From: Vulcanisaeta moutnovskia 768-28
GTDB taxonomy: Archaea; Thermoproteota; Thermoprotei; Thermoproteales; Thermocladiaceae
Length of the DNA: 64,000 nt
Reading direction: 5' to 3'
Assembly (NCBI RefSeq): GCF_000190315.1
Contig: NC_015151.1
Span: 1,736,001 to 1,800,000 of the forward strand
The translations under genes and the position numbers were made by a program. Positions 35,125 to 44,006 of this stretch are shown here, piece by piece (within the stretch, counting starts at the first letter, position 1; every line of letters begins with the position of its first letter). Under the pieces are notes generated by a model, which made no database searches, was not told the origin of the DNA, and was given only the letters and a program-made list of their open reading frames with translations.

Positions 35125-36090
35125 GTGCGAATAATCTTAGGCACGCCAATTAATTCGAGACCTAAACCCTGGCTTTATTTCCATGTACCGACTATTATGG
35201 TGAATGCCTTTGATGTTATAAGAAATAGGATTAGCAAAAAGGAACGTGTCATAAAGAATGTACTGCAATACGACGGTGAGGTTTGGATGGATAGTGGTGG
35301 ATTTCAATTTCTTAGGCATGGTAAAGTACCAGAAATAGAGGACTTAGCTAAGGTTTATGACCAATTCTGGGATATTAGGTACTTTCTAAATCTTGATTAT
35401 CCTCCAAGCCCTACTGATAGTGATCATGAGTTGGAGGCGAAATTAAGGATGTCAATGGTTAATTATGAGTATTTGACTAAGAGATTTGATAACGTATTAC
35501 CAGTGCTCCATTATCACTGGAGGACCGATATAATCATGGAGTATCTAGTTAAGTATCTAGACTTTAATCCTAAGTGTATTGCAATAGGAGGTTTAGTACC
35601 TTATGTATTGATCAGTAGGGGTGTTCCTAAGGATTCGCGGAGATCGGCATTAAGGTTTCTACTAAGGATCAAACAGGAAACAGATACGTGCATTCATGTA
35701 CTTGGCCTTGGATCACCGATAATAAATCCAATACTAAAGTTGATAGGTGTTGATAGTACAGATACGAGTACCTGGAGGGTTAAGGCGGCCTATGGTAAGG
35801 TGATAATGCCTGGCGGTGGTGAGAGGCACGTGAGCGGTCGATCCATAAACTTTGGCGGTAAGAAGATTACCCCCGATGATTTAATGAGATTACATAAGTT
35901 CCTTAGAGATACTGGCTTTCCAATAATTGATAGGTTTAATGATATTAAATTAAGTTTTGAATATAGGGCCTTAATTAATGCCTGGGTCGTGCTCAATAGC
36001 TTTGAGGAACCAAATTCTGGCGTGTTTAGGGCTATATATGATGAGTTAGTGAGCATGTTTTCCAAGGAAGCTCTTGAAAGAGCGTACTAG
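35125..36090 (+). CDS. short tRNA-guanine-transglycosylase-like enzyme (DpdA-like)
   Basis: About 321 residues of a TIM-barrel TGT domain. Base-recognition residues are in WMDSGGFQFLRHG (near residue 55). Later segments are LNLDYPPSPTDSD, VLPVLHYHW and IAIGGLVPYV, then HVLGLGSPIINPILKLIGVDSTDTSTWR, which holds the expected second catalytic Asp. It lacks the CxCxxC-x-His zinc site and all the C-terminal PUA and linker domains of archaeosine TGT, which is much longer. The layout is closer to DpdA-type enzymes that insert 7-deazaguanines into DNA. The substrate is unknown; no other preQ0 or DNA-modification genes are adjacent. Confidence 0.7.
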   Translation: MRIILGTPINSRPKPWLYFHVPTIMVNAFDVIRNRISKKERVIKNVLQYDGEVWMDSGGFQFLRHGKVPEIEDLAKVYDQFWDIRYFLNLDYPPSPTDSDHELEAKLRMSMVNYEYLTKRFDNVLPVLHYHWRTDIIMEYLVKYLDFNPKCIAIGGLVPYVLISRGVPKDSRRSALRFLLRIKQETDTCIHVLGLGSPIINPILKLIGVDSTDTSTWRVKAAYGKVIMPGGGERHVSGRSINFGGKKITPDDLMRLHKFLRDTGFPIIDRFNDIKLSFEYRALINAWVVLNSFEEPNSGVFRAIYDELVSMFSKEALERAY

Positions 36091-36132
36091 AGGATTATAT
36101 TTATTAATATCTGATGTCTCCCTGTAACCACC

Positions 36133-36480
36133 GTGAAGAGAGTACAGAAAAATTGCTTGACGTTGATTGTGGATGTTTGCAATGATACATTAGATAAGTT
36201 TAAAGGTGCTATGAATACGGTACTTAGAAGGGCGGGATTTGGCGGCGCCCTGAGGGTTCTTGTTTATAAGTGTAAGGACCTTGATTTTAATAAGTATATT
36301 AGGGAATTGAATTCGATAGTTGCCAATAATTTTTCAGTGACTCTGTTTGTATATGAATTCGAAGATTTAAACTCATTAATTAATGAACTCAATAAGAACA
36401 TATTCAGTGGGTGCGATAATTATGGAGTACTGTCAACAATTGATTTACCAGCAAGTATTAACTATGAAAAATTAAAGTAA
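36133..36480 (+). CDS. unknown protein, 115 residues
   Basis: A GTG-initiated frame with an AT-rich box at 36092-36107 upstream. The predicted fold alternates strands and helices: CLTLIVDVC, helix, GALRVLVYKC, helix, FSVTLFVYEF, helix. This suggests a small alpha/beta domain. There are four cysteines, not spaced as a zinc site. It follows the TGT-like gene by 42 bases in the same direction, so they may be co-expressed. I do not recognise the family. Confidence 0.6.
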   Translation: MKRVQKNCLTLIVDVCNDTLDKFKGAMNTVLRRAGFGGALRVLVYKCKDLDFNKYIRELNSIVANNFSVTLFVYEFEDLNSLINELNKNIFSGCDNYGVLSTIDLPASINYEKLK

Positions 36481-36535
36481 TCAGCTTAGCCCAGTACATC
36501 ATCTCTTCAGACCTTGCAAGCATCATCACTTAAGG
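36478..36535 (-). ncRNA. C/D box guide sRNA downstream of the DUF2848 gene
   Basis: On the minus strand the order is C box GTGATGA (36523-36529), a 12-base guide, D' CTGA (36507-36510), a C'-like GAGATGA (36499-36505), a 14-base guide (36485-36498) and D CTGA (36481-36484). Flanks TTAAGT and ACTTTAA can pair as a terminal stem with one bulge. The C box starts 10 bases past the stop of the DUF2848 gene, so the RNA may be cut from its 3' UTR. The D' target would be ACCTTGCAAGCA, which resembles a tRNA-Ala(UGC) anticodon loop. The D target (CTTAGCCCAGTACA) is unassigned. Confidence 0.75.
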
Positions 36536-36539
36536 GATT

Positions 36540-37217
36540 TTACTCAATCCAGTAATAATGGTCAATTGACCTATTAAGTACTGGGTCATGAAGCTCAATT
36601 TCGAAATACCCACTAGGCTTTATTTGGCCTTTTATTAGGGGTATTGTACCCGAGAAAACAACGACATTCTTTAGGTCTGGTACAACCTCACGTATCAAAT
36701 CAACCAGTTTTTCTGGTGTTAGTAGGAACTTCATGGTGCCCTCCTGATAAAGCGTCTTCTTATCATCCTCAAGTATCCAACTCCTTAGTATTAAGTCATC
36801 CCAATGGTCCTCAACCTCCTTAAGCGGCCAAGCCCTCCTCGCGACAATCTTTGGATACATATGCTTACCAGCAAGTATGCTACACCTCTCTGCTTCCCTA
36901 TCCGTGTGATCGCTTCCCACAGACACATATATCTCATCCTCATTCTTAATCAACAATACATACTCAACCTCACCACTATGTAAATCACTAACCTTCCTGA
37001 TGTAGTTGCTCGTGGTTACCAGGTATGGCTGTAATATGTATATTTCAGGTATGTTCTTAGGCCCACTAATGCCTATCCTACTTAACTCTTCAACCTCCTT
37101 TTTAATAATGTCCGTAGTCCTCCCAGACCAGACAAAGATCACTAGATCACTAACAGCGATTTCAATATCTCTCTCGTTACCATTCTTGAACTCTATAGTT
37201 ACGTTAAGTCTATGCAT
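36540..37217 (-). CDS. DUF2848 family protein
   Basis: The 225-residue protein matches DUF2848, a family of putative hydrolases related to fumarylacetoacetate hydrolases. Visible marks are VIFVWSGRTTDIIKKEVEELSRIGI, VSVGSDHTDREAE, AWPLKEVEDHWDDLILRSW and VVFSGTIPLIKGQIKPSGYFEIELHDP. Substrate unknown. The start is ATG 37217. It is transcribed alone with a C/D guide RNA directly after its stop. Confidence 0.8.
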   Translation of the reverse strand: MHRLNVTIEFKNGNERDIEIAVSDLVIFVWSGRTTDIIKKEVEELSRIGISGPKNIPEIYILQPYLVTTSNYIRKVSDLHSGEVEYVLLIKNEDEIYVSVGSDHTDREAERCSILAGKHMYPKIVARRAWPLKEVEDHWDDLILRSWILEDDKKTLYQEGTMKFLLTPEKLVDLIREVVPDLKNVVVFSGTIPLIKGQIKPSGYFEIELHDPVLNRSIDHYYWIE

Positions 37218-37323
37218 AGACGAACTCTGGTTTATAAGGCAATAACCTTATTAAATTTTTGGTCTCGTTCCTTAAGCCCAAGTAGATGGAAATACTAAAA
37301 AATCCTGTAACAATATTGTCAAG

Positions 37324-37782
37324 ATGATCTCAGAAATAGTCAGAGTGGGCTTGGTTTCGGAGATTAAGCTTTCAATACCGAGTGCTGATGATGCACTTGA
37401 TTATTTAAGGCTCATGCTGAATAATTTAATTGGATTAATGGCTTCAATACCACCCGCCCTAGCTCAGAGCGTTAAGCCTGAGATACCAATATTCATAAAA
37501 TCTGTTGGCAATGAGGCCGAGTTATCAATACACTACTCACCATTAATGCCGTTAATCCGAATAAGGACGTCTAAGGATTTAATAAATAAGGTAAGTGGCA
37601 TTAGTTTCATTGGCGTTGTCTTAGATTCAGGGGGTACTATTTTGAGGATGTACAGGGGCAAGGATGAGATGGGTAAGGATAGGGAGAAAATACTCCTTAT
37701 TTTTAGAGTATTTATGAATTCTGATGTGGAGTTACAACCACTACCTAGCATGCCTCAGGGGCAAGGTGGCGCCATTATTTAA
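37324..37782 (+). CDS. unknown protein, 152 residues
   Basis: The frame begins at ATG 37324 with an AT-rich box (about 37291-37303) at the distance expected for a leaderless message. The sequence shows strands and helices (EIKLSIPSADDALDYLRLMLNNLIGLMA; FIGVVLDSGGTILRMYRG; KILLIFRVFMNSDVEL) and a Gln/Pro/Gly-rich tail. It precedes the L37Ae-Brix-Pcc1 cluster in the same direction but has its own promoter. No family recognised. Confidence 0.65.
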   Translation: MISEIVRVGLVSEIKLSIPSADDALDYLRLMLNNLIGLMASIPPALAQSVKPEIPIFIKSVGNEAELSIHYSPLMPLIRIRTSKDLINKVSGISFIGVVLDSGGTILRMYRGKDEMGKDREKILLIFRVFMNSDVELQPLPSMPQGQGGAII

Positions 37783-37839
37783 ATTGCCCAAGTAAACATC
37801 AATAGAAATGCTTTTATTTAGTTAAATGCTAGGTCCTTG

Positions 37840-38118
37840 ATGCCGTTTAGCCATACAAAGATTGTAGGGCCAACTGGAAGGTATGGTGCTAGGTATGGAA
37901 TGGGCGTTAGAAGGAAGGTTCTACAGATAGAGGTTAAGCAGAGGGGTAGGCATAGATGCCCAAGATGTAAGTCCCTGGTTAAAATGGAGAGGATAGCCTT
38001 CGGCATTTGGAGATGCCCTAAGTGTGGTTATACCTTCGCAGGTGGCGCCTGGATTCCGCAGACAATAATGGGTAAAACCCTGGCCACCGAAGCAGCGGCT
38101 AAACAAAGCACTAGATGA
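37840..38118 (+). CDS. rpl37ae: 50S ribosomal protein L37Ae (eL43)
   Basis: This zinc-ribbon ribosomal protein of 92 residues has KIVGPTGRYGARYGMGVRRKV at the start, CPRC and CPKC (residues about 38-60) as the zinc ligands, and the ending AGGAWIPQT. ATG 37840 follows a TATA box (CTTTTATTTAG, about 37810-37820) at leaderless spacing; the TTG at 37837 is not needed. In many Crenarchaeota rpo12 follows; here Brix follows directly. Confidence 0.94.
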   Translation: MPFSHTKIVGPTGRYGARYGMGVRRKVLQIEVKQRGRHRCPRCKSLVKMERIAFGIWRCPKCGYTFAGGAWIPQTIMGKTLATEAAAKQSTR

Positions 38119-38131
38119 AGGCATTGTCGTA

Positions 38132-38707
38132 ATGAGTTTAATAGTATTAACATCATCACGAAATCCCAGTACTCGAATGAGACAATTTCTTAATGAGTTA
38201 GAGGTGGTTATTCCCAGCGTCATTAAGGTGAATAGGGGTAAGTTATCAATAGTTGAGGTTGCAGGTAAGGCATTGAGTTTAGGGGCCATGAAAATACTAT
38301 ATATTGGTTCGAGGGGTGGTAATCCTGGTTTCATGCGTTTTTTAAGAATTAAGGAAGGATTGATTGAGGTAATGCCGTACTTCATAAAAATACTTGGGGT
38401 TAAACTCCTCACTGATATGCAGGTTAGTATTACGCATAGACGAAGGGTACGGAGTGGAATTATCGTGGCCCTAAGGGAGTATACTGAGATAATGGATGTA
38501 CTTAGTGAGCAACTTGAATTACCTAGCGTGAGAATTTACGATTTTGAGAGTATTAGGGGCATGTATGATGTGATCTTCCTAATTCATAGGGCTAATAATG
38601 AGTACGAGATTCAGATATTAAATGGTATGGACCTGGGTCCTTATGGTCCTTTCATGAAGGTTAGCGACGTGACTTATGTAAGGCCTAGGGTGATTAAGTT
38701 TGAATGA
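38132..38707 (+). CDS. Brix/Imp4-domain ribosome biogenesis protein
   Basis: The 191-residue archaeal Brix-domain protein starts LIVLTSSRNPSTRMRQFLNELEVVIPSVIKVNRGK and includes LYIGSRGGNPGFMRFL. Homologues of the eukaryotic Imp4/Brix family help rRNA processing and subunit assembly. It lies 13 bases after L37Ae and overlaps the Pcc1 gene, in the conserved archaeal order. Confidence 0.9.
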   Translation: MSLIVLTSSRNPSTRMRQFLNELEVVIPSVIKVNRGKLSIVEVAGKALSLGAMKILYIGSRGGNPGFMRFLRIKEGLIEVMPYFIKILGVKLLTDMQVSITHRRRVRSGIIVALREYTEIMDVLSEQLELPSVRIYDFESIRGMYDVIFLIHRANNEYEIQILNGMDLGPYGPFMKVSDVTYVRPRVIKFE

Positions 38708-38942
38708 ATGTACGTTTAAGACTGTTTTTTCATTAGAAAATGTTGACAAAGAATTAATAGTTAATTCATTTAAGACGCTTGAAAAAGAAATGAGGTTTAG
38801 CAGGGGTTTTGTAAGTGTTGATGTTAATGATAATAATGTGATTATTGTTATTTGCGCCAGGGATTTATCAAGTTTAAGGAGTTTAGTCAGTGGGGTCATG
38901 AAATCACTATACTTAATATTAAAGGCTGAGGAACTTGACTAG
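38700..38942 (+). CDS. pcc1: KEOPS complex subunit Pcc1
   Basis: The 80-residue protein has the Pcc1 fold: strand TVFSLENVDKELIVNSFKTLEKE, strand RGFVSVDVNDNNVIIVICARDLSSLRSLVSGVMKSLYLI. Pcc1 is the dimerisation subunit of KEOPS, which makes t6A in tRNA. Its TTG start overlaps the Brix gene by 8 bases. The position between Brix and prefoldin beta is typical. Confidence 0.88.
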   Translation: MNECTFKTVFSLENVDKELIVNSFKTLEKEMRFSRGFVSVDVNDNNVIIVICARDLSSLRSLVSGVMKSLYLILKAEELD

Positions 38943-39030
38943 GTCATGGCTTTGTATTTCTTAATCATAGGCTTATTCATGATTCACATGCGGATTAATA
39001 CTTATTAAGGCTTAGTTCAATGGCAATTTA

Positions 39031-39411
39031 ATGAGTTCATTACCGCCGTCATTACAATCAGACCTGGAGAAATTACAGGCGTTACAGGACCAATTAAATA
39101 GTGTTAGGGTTAGGAAGCAACAGTTTGAGAGTGAGTTAAAGGAGGTTGAGAAGGCTATTTCGGAAATTGAAAAGATATCCACCGAGAGTAAGGTGTATAA
39201 GATCGTTGGTTCCTTCCTGGTTTTGGTTACTAAGGATCAGGCACTTCAGGAACTTAAGGATAGGAAGGAATTGCTTGAGCTTCATATAAAGACGCTGTCA
39301 AGGCAGGAGAGCATGTTAATGAAGCAAATTGAGGACCTAAGAACCCAGATAAATGAAGCCTTGGCAAAGTTACAGGGTGGGGCTGGTGAAGTTGCGAAGG
39401 GTGGTGGTTAA
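39031..39411 (+). CDS. pfdB: prefoldin beta subunit
   Basis: The 126-residue protein has two long coiled-coil helices joined by a beta hairpin (VYKIVGSFLVLVTKDQALQEL), the beta-class prefoldin signature. The hexameric chaperone hands nascent proteins to the thermosome. A TATA-like box around 38993-39008 gives it its own promoter 88 bases after pcc1. Confidence 0.93.
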   Translation: MSSLPPSLQSDLEKLQALQDQLNSVRVRKQQFESELKEVEKAISEIEKISTESKVYKIVGSFLVLVTKDQALQELKDRKELLELHIKTLSRQESMLMKQIEDLRTQINEALAKLQGGAGEVAKGGG

Positions 39412-39416
39412 AGGTA

Positions 39417-39758
39417 ATGAGTAATTACGAGATACTTAATGACATAGCTAATGTGATTGCGGAGGAGATATATAGGTATTTAATGCATAGGCTTCCTGAA
39501 AAATTGCTTGAGGATTTCGTTATTAACGTGGGATTTACAAACCTCGCGAATTACAACCTTGAAATAAGTATTGAAGCAATGACGAACCCATTATTAAAGG
39601 GTCTTGATAGTATAATAAATGATGCTGTTGAGTTTGGATTTAAAATAGCTGATTACCTAATGGATAAGTTCAAGGGGGGTGAATTGATTGGTTTATCAAC
39701 TGGAGAAATTGAGAGAATTGCTGAGGAATACGCAAAAAATCTGTATAGTAACACATAG
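39417..39758 (+). CDS. DUF3194 family protein
   Basis: This 113-residue protein is encoded right after prefoldin beta, where archaeal DUF3194 genes normally sit. The pattern is helix, strand VINVGFTNLANYNLEISIEAMTNPLL, helix. The function is unknown; the fixed neighbourhood suggests a link to protein folding or tRNA modification. Its end overlaps the next gene by up to 71 bases in another frame. Confidence 0.8.
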   Translation: MSNYEILNDIANVIAEEIYRYLMHRLPEKLLEDFVINVGFTNLANYNLEISIEAMTNPLLKGLDSIINDAVEFGFKIADYLMDKFKGGELIGLSTGEIERIAEEYAKNLYSNT

Positions 39759-40680
39759 GCATGCAGACCTAGATGCATATGCATGTGGAGTGGCTGTTAA
39801 GGAATTAATTACTAAATTAGGCCGTGATGCATATATAGTGATTCCTGAGGGTTTGTCCCATGATGTCAAATCATTCATTAGTAAACTTAGCATTAGTTAT
39901 CAAGGCCTAAGCAATTGCAGTGATGGATCAGATATGGTGATCTTGGTTGATGTTAGTACATACGCCCAATTAAATGAGTTTAGGGATATCATAGGCAATA
40001 AACCAATAGTCGTGATTGATCACCATGAGGTACATAACATTACACCCACATTAGCGATAATTAATTCAAGCGCTACGAGTTGCTCTGAGATAGTTGCACA
40101 AGTACTTAAGGAGTTAGATATTGAGCCAAGCAATGAGGTTGCCACCTTGCTCATTGGTGGAATCCTAAGTGATAGTGGTAGGTTAAGCAGAGCTAGACCT
40201 GAAACCTTTGAGGTTATGGCATGGTTACTTAGACTATCGGGTAGGAATTATCGAGATATAATCAATGCCATGTCTGAGGAAATGACCTTTCCAGAGAGGA
40301 TGGCTATAGTTAAGGGATTACTAAGGATGAGGGTGTATAGGATTAATGATTACATCGTTTGCTTAAGTAATGTGAACGCGTATGAATCATCGCTCGCTGA
40401 TACCATGATTAGGGCAGGTTGTGACATAGCATTGGTGGCCTCAGAACATGACGAAGAGATTAGATTATTCGGTAGAGGTAGTAAGAGAATTGCCGAGAAG
40501 ATATCACTTGCCGAGGTATTTAGTGATTTAGCGCGATACTTCAATGGTGAGGGGGGTGGTCATGTATTAGCGGCTGCCCTAAGTACCAGGGCTAGAGTTG
40601 ACACAGCCACATTATTAATAAAGGCCCTAAGTAATATTGAGCAGAAGTTCGGTATTAAGTCCTCAAGGATAAGTGAATAA
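39688..40680 (+). CDS. DHH-family phosphoesterase
   Basis: About 330 residues with DHH motifs THRHADLDAYACG (motif I), VILVDVS (motif II) and VVIDHHE (motif III), and a DHHA1 domain ending GEGGGHVLAAALS. It is a Mn-dependent phosphodiesterase of the RecJ/NrnA superfamily, probably a nanoRNase or polyphosphate-type hydrolase. The start is a TTG at 39688, 39709 or 39718; later ones reduce overlap with the DUF3194 gene. Confidence 0.88.
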   Translation: MVYQLEKLRELLRNTQKICIVTHRHADLDAYACGVAVKELITKLGRDAYIVIPEGLSHDVKSFISKLSISYQGLSNCSDGSDMVILVDVSTYAQLNEFRDIIGNKPIVVIDHHEVHNITPTLAIINSSATSCSEIVAQVLKELDIEPSNEVATLLIGGILSDSGRLSRARPETFEVMAWLLRLSGRNYRDIINAMSEEMTFPERMAIVKGLLRMRVYRINDYIVCLSNVNAYESSLADTMIRAGCDIALVASEHDEEIRLFGRGSKRIAEKISLAEVFSDLARYFNGEGGGHVLAAALSTRARVDTATLLIKALSNIEQKFGIKSSRISE

Positions 40681-40720
40681 TTTTAACATAGGTAAGTTTT
40701 CATTTATAGTGGGGATTTTA

Positions 40721-42067
40721 CTAGGTTCTCAACCTTAATTCCATGTTGATCCTATTAATGATATATGATGACTTACTATATTGATGAATTTCATATTGCG
40801 AATTTGCATCCGTAATTACACTATTAACGCTTATTGCACTAACATTTATATCGCTCATTATACTGTTCATCTGCGTAATTATTTCATTATTAATCACTCG
40901 TAATGCACACCATGAAACCTCACTTACCTGTGATTGATAAATCGGTGATAAGTATTGTTCAGGAGTTATTGGTATGATGGATTCATTGAAGAGATCATAC
41001 GCCTGTAAATAACCTCCAAATAATAATGAGCCATTGAGTAGGTATAGTCCCATTGGGTAGTTCTTGGTTTCATAAACTGGTATCGAATAACCGCTCTGCG
41101 TCACGTAATTAACCTGGAGCAGGTAATAAGTACCTGACAAACAGGTTGGGTTTATTATCGTGCCATTTGGAAGCAGGAGTATTGGCGATATGTATATCAC
41201 GGGCCCAAAGGGCACAAGCCTCGGTCTTTGGTATACCGTATAGCCGTAATTCGTAATTTCACTAATAGTCACATTAGGACTAAGGGTTAGGTGAGTGATT
41301 GATGATGAATTAACGTACTCATTGAATGAGTAGCTAAGGACCTGAAGCGCCTCCTGAAAGCCCGAGCTAGGCCATGAACTTGCATTAATGCCCTGACCAA
41401 CCCACATGGTGAACAGGCTCAGACCGGGCAAACCAACCTCGTAGTGCTCACTAATACCTCCAGTGACTGGATTATAACCATAGTAATAATTCCATAGGTG
41501 ATACGACTCACCATTAAGGGCGATTAGGTAACCGCCTACCGTACTCAGTTCACTTAGTATTTGCGTAAGGCTTTCATTACCTGTTTCGAAGGCGAAGACC
41601 ACGTATTCAGCGCCATTTTTGTCCTCAGTTATTATCACGTACCAATTGGCGTATACGGGCTGCGGATATATTAGGTATAGCGGGACTTCTAAGGTCCACG
41701 TGATACCGCCAGTATCGTTGGTCAGCGCTGTTGAGTTGAGCATTACTTCCTGCTGTATAGTGGTTTCTGATGCATTGACTATGTATAGTGTGAATTCCCT
41801 ATTGGCTGTGGTGACCCAGACAGGCGTTGTATTGGTGATTAGTGAATCTTCACGGTATGTTAATGGGTACTCATTAACTATGCTATTTAGGAACTGTGCT
41901 GTTGGTCTTGAGTCTGTCAGGTTCATTGTTATTACGTATGTCCTGTAAACTACGGGCGTAGGTGCTGGACCATAGGTAGTATTTGCATATGTGATAAATG
42001 AGACTAATGTGAAGATAATTGCTGGAAATACTGCAAATATTATCCATTTGTTGTTAATCATTACCAT
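40721..42067 (-). CDS. secreted or surface protein, unknown
   Basis: The 448-residue protein has an N-terminal signal or anchor helix (WIIFAVFPAIIFTLVSFITYA) and a long region rich in Thr, Ser, Asn, Tyr with many N-glycosylation sequons. No second membrane helix is visible. It is divergent from the secretion ATPase at 42168, only 100 bases away, and could be a substrate or surface part of that system, but nothing beyond position shows this. Start ATG 42067 or 42061. Confidence 0.7.
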   Translation of the reverse strand: MVMINNKWIIFAVFPAIIFTLVSFITYANTTYGPAPTPVVYRTYVITMNLTDSRPTAQFLNSIVNEYPLTYREDSLITNTTPVWVTTANREFTLYIVNASETTIQQEVMLNSTALTNDTGGITWTLEVPLYLIYPQPVYANWYVIITEDKNGAEYVVFAFETGNESLTQILSELSTVGGYLIALNGESYHLWNYYYGYNPVTGGISEHYEVGLPGLSLFTMWVGQGINASSWPSSGFQEALQVLSYSFNEYVNSSSITHLTLSPNVTISEITNYGYTVYQRPRLVPFGPVIYISPILLLPNGTIINPTCLSGTYYLLQVNYVTQSGYSIPVYETKNYPMGLYLLNGSLLFGGYLQAYDLFNESIIPITPEQYLSPIYQSQVSEVSWCALRVINNEIITQMNSIMSDINVSAISVNSVITDANSQYEIHQYSKSSYIINRINMELRLRT

Positions 42068-42167
42068 TTAATATGGCGCCAGCAATTATATAAGTTTCTG
42101 ATCATTAAGAGTTACTGAAATTATGAAACAGAAAGTATTTTAGGGGGCTTGTTCTTTAGTAAATTGA

Positions 42168-43685
42168 ATGAGCTTAGACTTTCAGTTAATAAAACTGGTA
42201 GGTCAACTCAAGGAGTTGGAGAGGTACCCATTATATGAACCATTTGCATATGCCACAATAGTCCAGGATGAGAAGACGGGAGATATAATGTATTACCTTG
42301 AGGAGATAACACTTGACCCTACCGAACAGCAGGTATATAAGGAGTTGGTAAGGATAGTTATGCTTGAGCTACCACCACCTGAGGAATTAACAAAGATAGG
42401 TGATGTCAAGAATTACCTGCTTAATGAATTAAAGAAGATCGTTGGGCGATACAGAAGGCTGTTCAGAAATGTTTCCACATCATCCTTCGCTAAATTCCTA
42501 TACTACATGGAGAGAGATTTACTTGGTTACGGCCCCATAGATGCCTTAATGAAGGATGAGAATATTGAGGATATATCGTGCGATGGCGTAGGTAGACCTG
42601 TTTATGTGTTTCATAGGAAGTATGAATCAATACCAACAAACATAGTGCCAGTGACAGACCAAGCCCTTGATGACCTGGTTGTGAAGCTAATACACCTATC
42701 AGGTAGGCATGTCTCAGTTGCAACGCCAATAGTTGATGCGCAATTACCTGATGGTTCTAGGATAGCCGTGACATATAGGAAAGAGGTCTCGCCTGGTGGC
42801 TCCACATTCACAATAAGGAAGTTTAGGAAGAACCCATTAACATTCACGGAACTCGTTAAGTTCGGTAACATCAGTGCGGAGATTGCGAGTTACTTCTGGG
42901 TCATGCTGGATAATGGCAGGTCATTCCTAGTGCTTGGTGTTACCGGTGCAGGTAAAACGAGTTTCCTCAATGCAATGGCCACATTCATTAGGCCTCACAT
43001 GAAGATAATAACCGTTGAGGAAGTCCCTGAAATAAACTTACCACATAAGAATTGGATTAGGCTCGTTACAAGGCAAAGCTATGGTTCTGAGAAGATAAAT
43101 GAGATTACATTATTTGACTTAGTTAAGGCAACGCTTAGGATGAGACCTGATTACTTAATAGTTGGTGAGATAAGGGGTGAGGAGGCTTATGTTCTATTTC
43201 AAGCGGTAAACACAGGACATAGCGGCATATCCACTATGCACGCGGAGTCCTTTGAGGCGGCTGTTAATAGGCTCATGAGCCCGCCAATGAACATACCACC
43301 GGCTTATATACCTGCCATGAACATCTTTGTTATGATTAAGAGGGTTAAGATTAATGGTAGATTAACGAGGAGAGTCACTGAGGTTGGTGAGGTTTATATA
43401 GATGGTGATAAAATAAGATTTAATACAGTATTTAAGTGGAATCCAAAAACTGACTCTCACGATTCATATGTAGAAAAGAGCGTCCTAATTAAGCAGATAA
43501 GTGATATGACAGGTAAGGATGTTTATGAAATTCTCAAGGAAATAGACACTAGGGCTAGTATTGTTAATTGGATGGTTGAGAATGAAATACTGAACTTTGA
43601 GGACGTATCTACATACGTACAGACATATTATACAAACCCAGACAAAATACTTAATCAAGTTCTTGGTAAAGGTGATCAAGGTTGA
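42168..43685 (+). CDS. type II/IV secretion-system (pilus-type) ATPase
   Basis: The 505-residue GspE/VirB11/FlaI-family ATPase has a regulatory N-terminal domain, then the core. The core has VATPIVDAQLPDGSRIAVTY, Walker A GVTGAGKTSFLNA (near residue 265), an Asp-box VEEVPEIN, Walker B DYLIVGEIRGEEA and a His box TGHSGISTMHAES. Such hexameric motors power pilus assembly, archaella or DNA export. No TadC-type platform protein follows. Instead the next genes encode a small helical protein and an unusual membrane protein. ATG 42168 follows an AT-rich box near 42133-42142. Confidence 0.9.
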   Translation: MSLDFQLIKLVGQLKELERYPLYEPFAYATIVQDEKTGDIMYYLEEITLDPTEQQVYKELVRIVMLELPPPEELTKIGDVKNYLLNELKKIVGRYRRLFRNVSTSSFAKFLYYMERDLLGYGPIDALMKDENIEDISCDGVGRPVYVFHRKYESIPTNIVPVTDQALDDLVVKLIHLSGRHVSVATPIVDAQLPDGSRIAVTYRKEVSPGGSTFTIRKFRKNPLTFTELVKFGNISAEIASYFWVMLDNGRSFLVLGVTGAGKTSFLNAMATFIRPHMKIITVEEVPEINLPHKNWIRLVTRQSYGSEKINEITLFDLVKATLRMRPDYLIVGEIRGEEAYVLFQAVNTGHSGISTMHAESFEAAVNRLMSPPMNIPPAYIPAMNIFVMIKRVKINGRLTRRVTEVGEVYIDGDKIRFNTVFKWNPKTDSHDSYVEKSVLIKQISDMTGKDVYEILKEIDTRASIVNWMVENEILNFEDVSTYVQTYYTNPDKILNQVLGKGDQG

Positions 43686-43990
43686 AAGTATTACTTAGGT
43701 TTAAAGATCTTAATTCTCTTGTTAAATATTTAAATGAAGACTTGAATAAATTATTAGTAGCCAAGAAAATATTAGAGGAGGAAGTGAATAAGGAGTCGCT
43801 CGTAGATATCATCGAAATAAGGAACAATAACGTTATTATACAGAGAGAAAGAATAACAGAGATAAAGGGAATATTAGATGAACTTGATAATAGGATTAAT
43901 GCAATTAATTCACTACTTGAGGAAATAAGGGATGAGTTTAATGATAGTAATTATGCAGGTCCAAGAGAGTATTACTATCACAGCCCTTAA
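43682..43990 (+). CDS. small helical protein of the secretion-ATPase cluster
   Basis: 102 residues. The TTG start overlaps the ATPase stop (TTGA, 43682-43685), so they are translationally coupled. The N-terminus (VLLRFKDLNSLVKYLNEDLNKL) closely resembles that of the minus-strand protein ending at 44873 (VEIKRFESLNELIQTLKGEL). The rest is a coiled-coil hairpin. It probably forms part of the same complex as the ATPase. No known family. Confidence 0.75.
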   Translation: MKVLLRFKDLNSLVKYLNEDLNKLLVAKKILEEEVNKESLVDIIEIRNNNVIIQRERITEIKGILDELDNRINAINSLLEEIRDEFNDSNYAGPREYYYHSP

Positions 43991-44006
43991 CCTTGAGTGA
44001 GGTACC

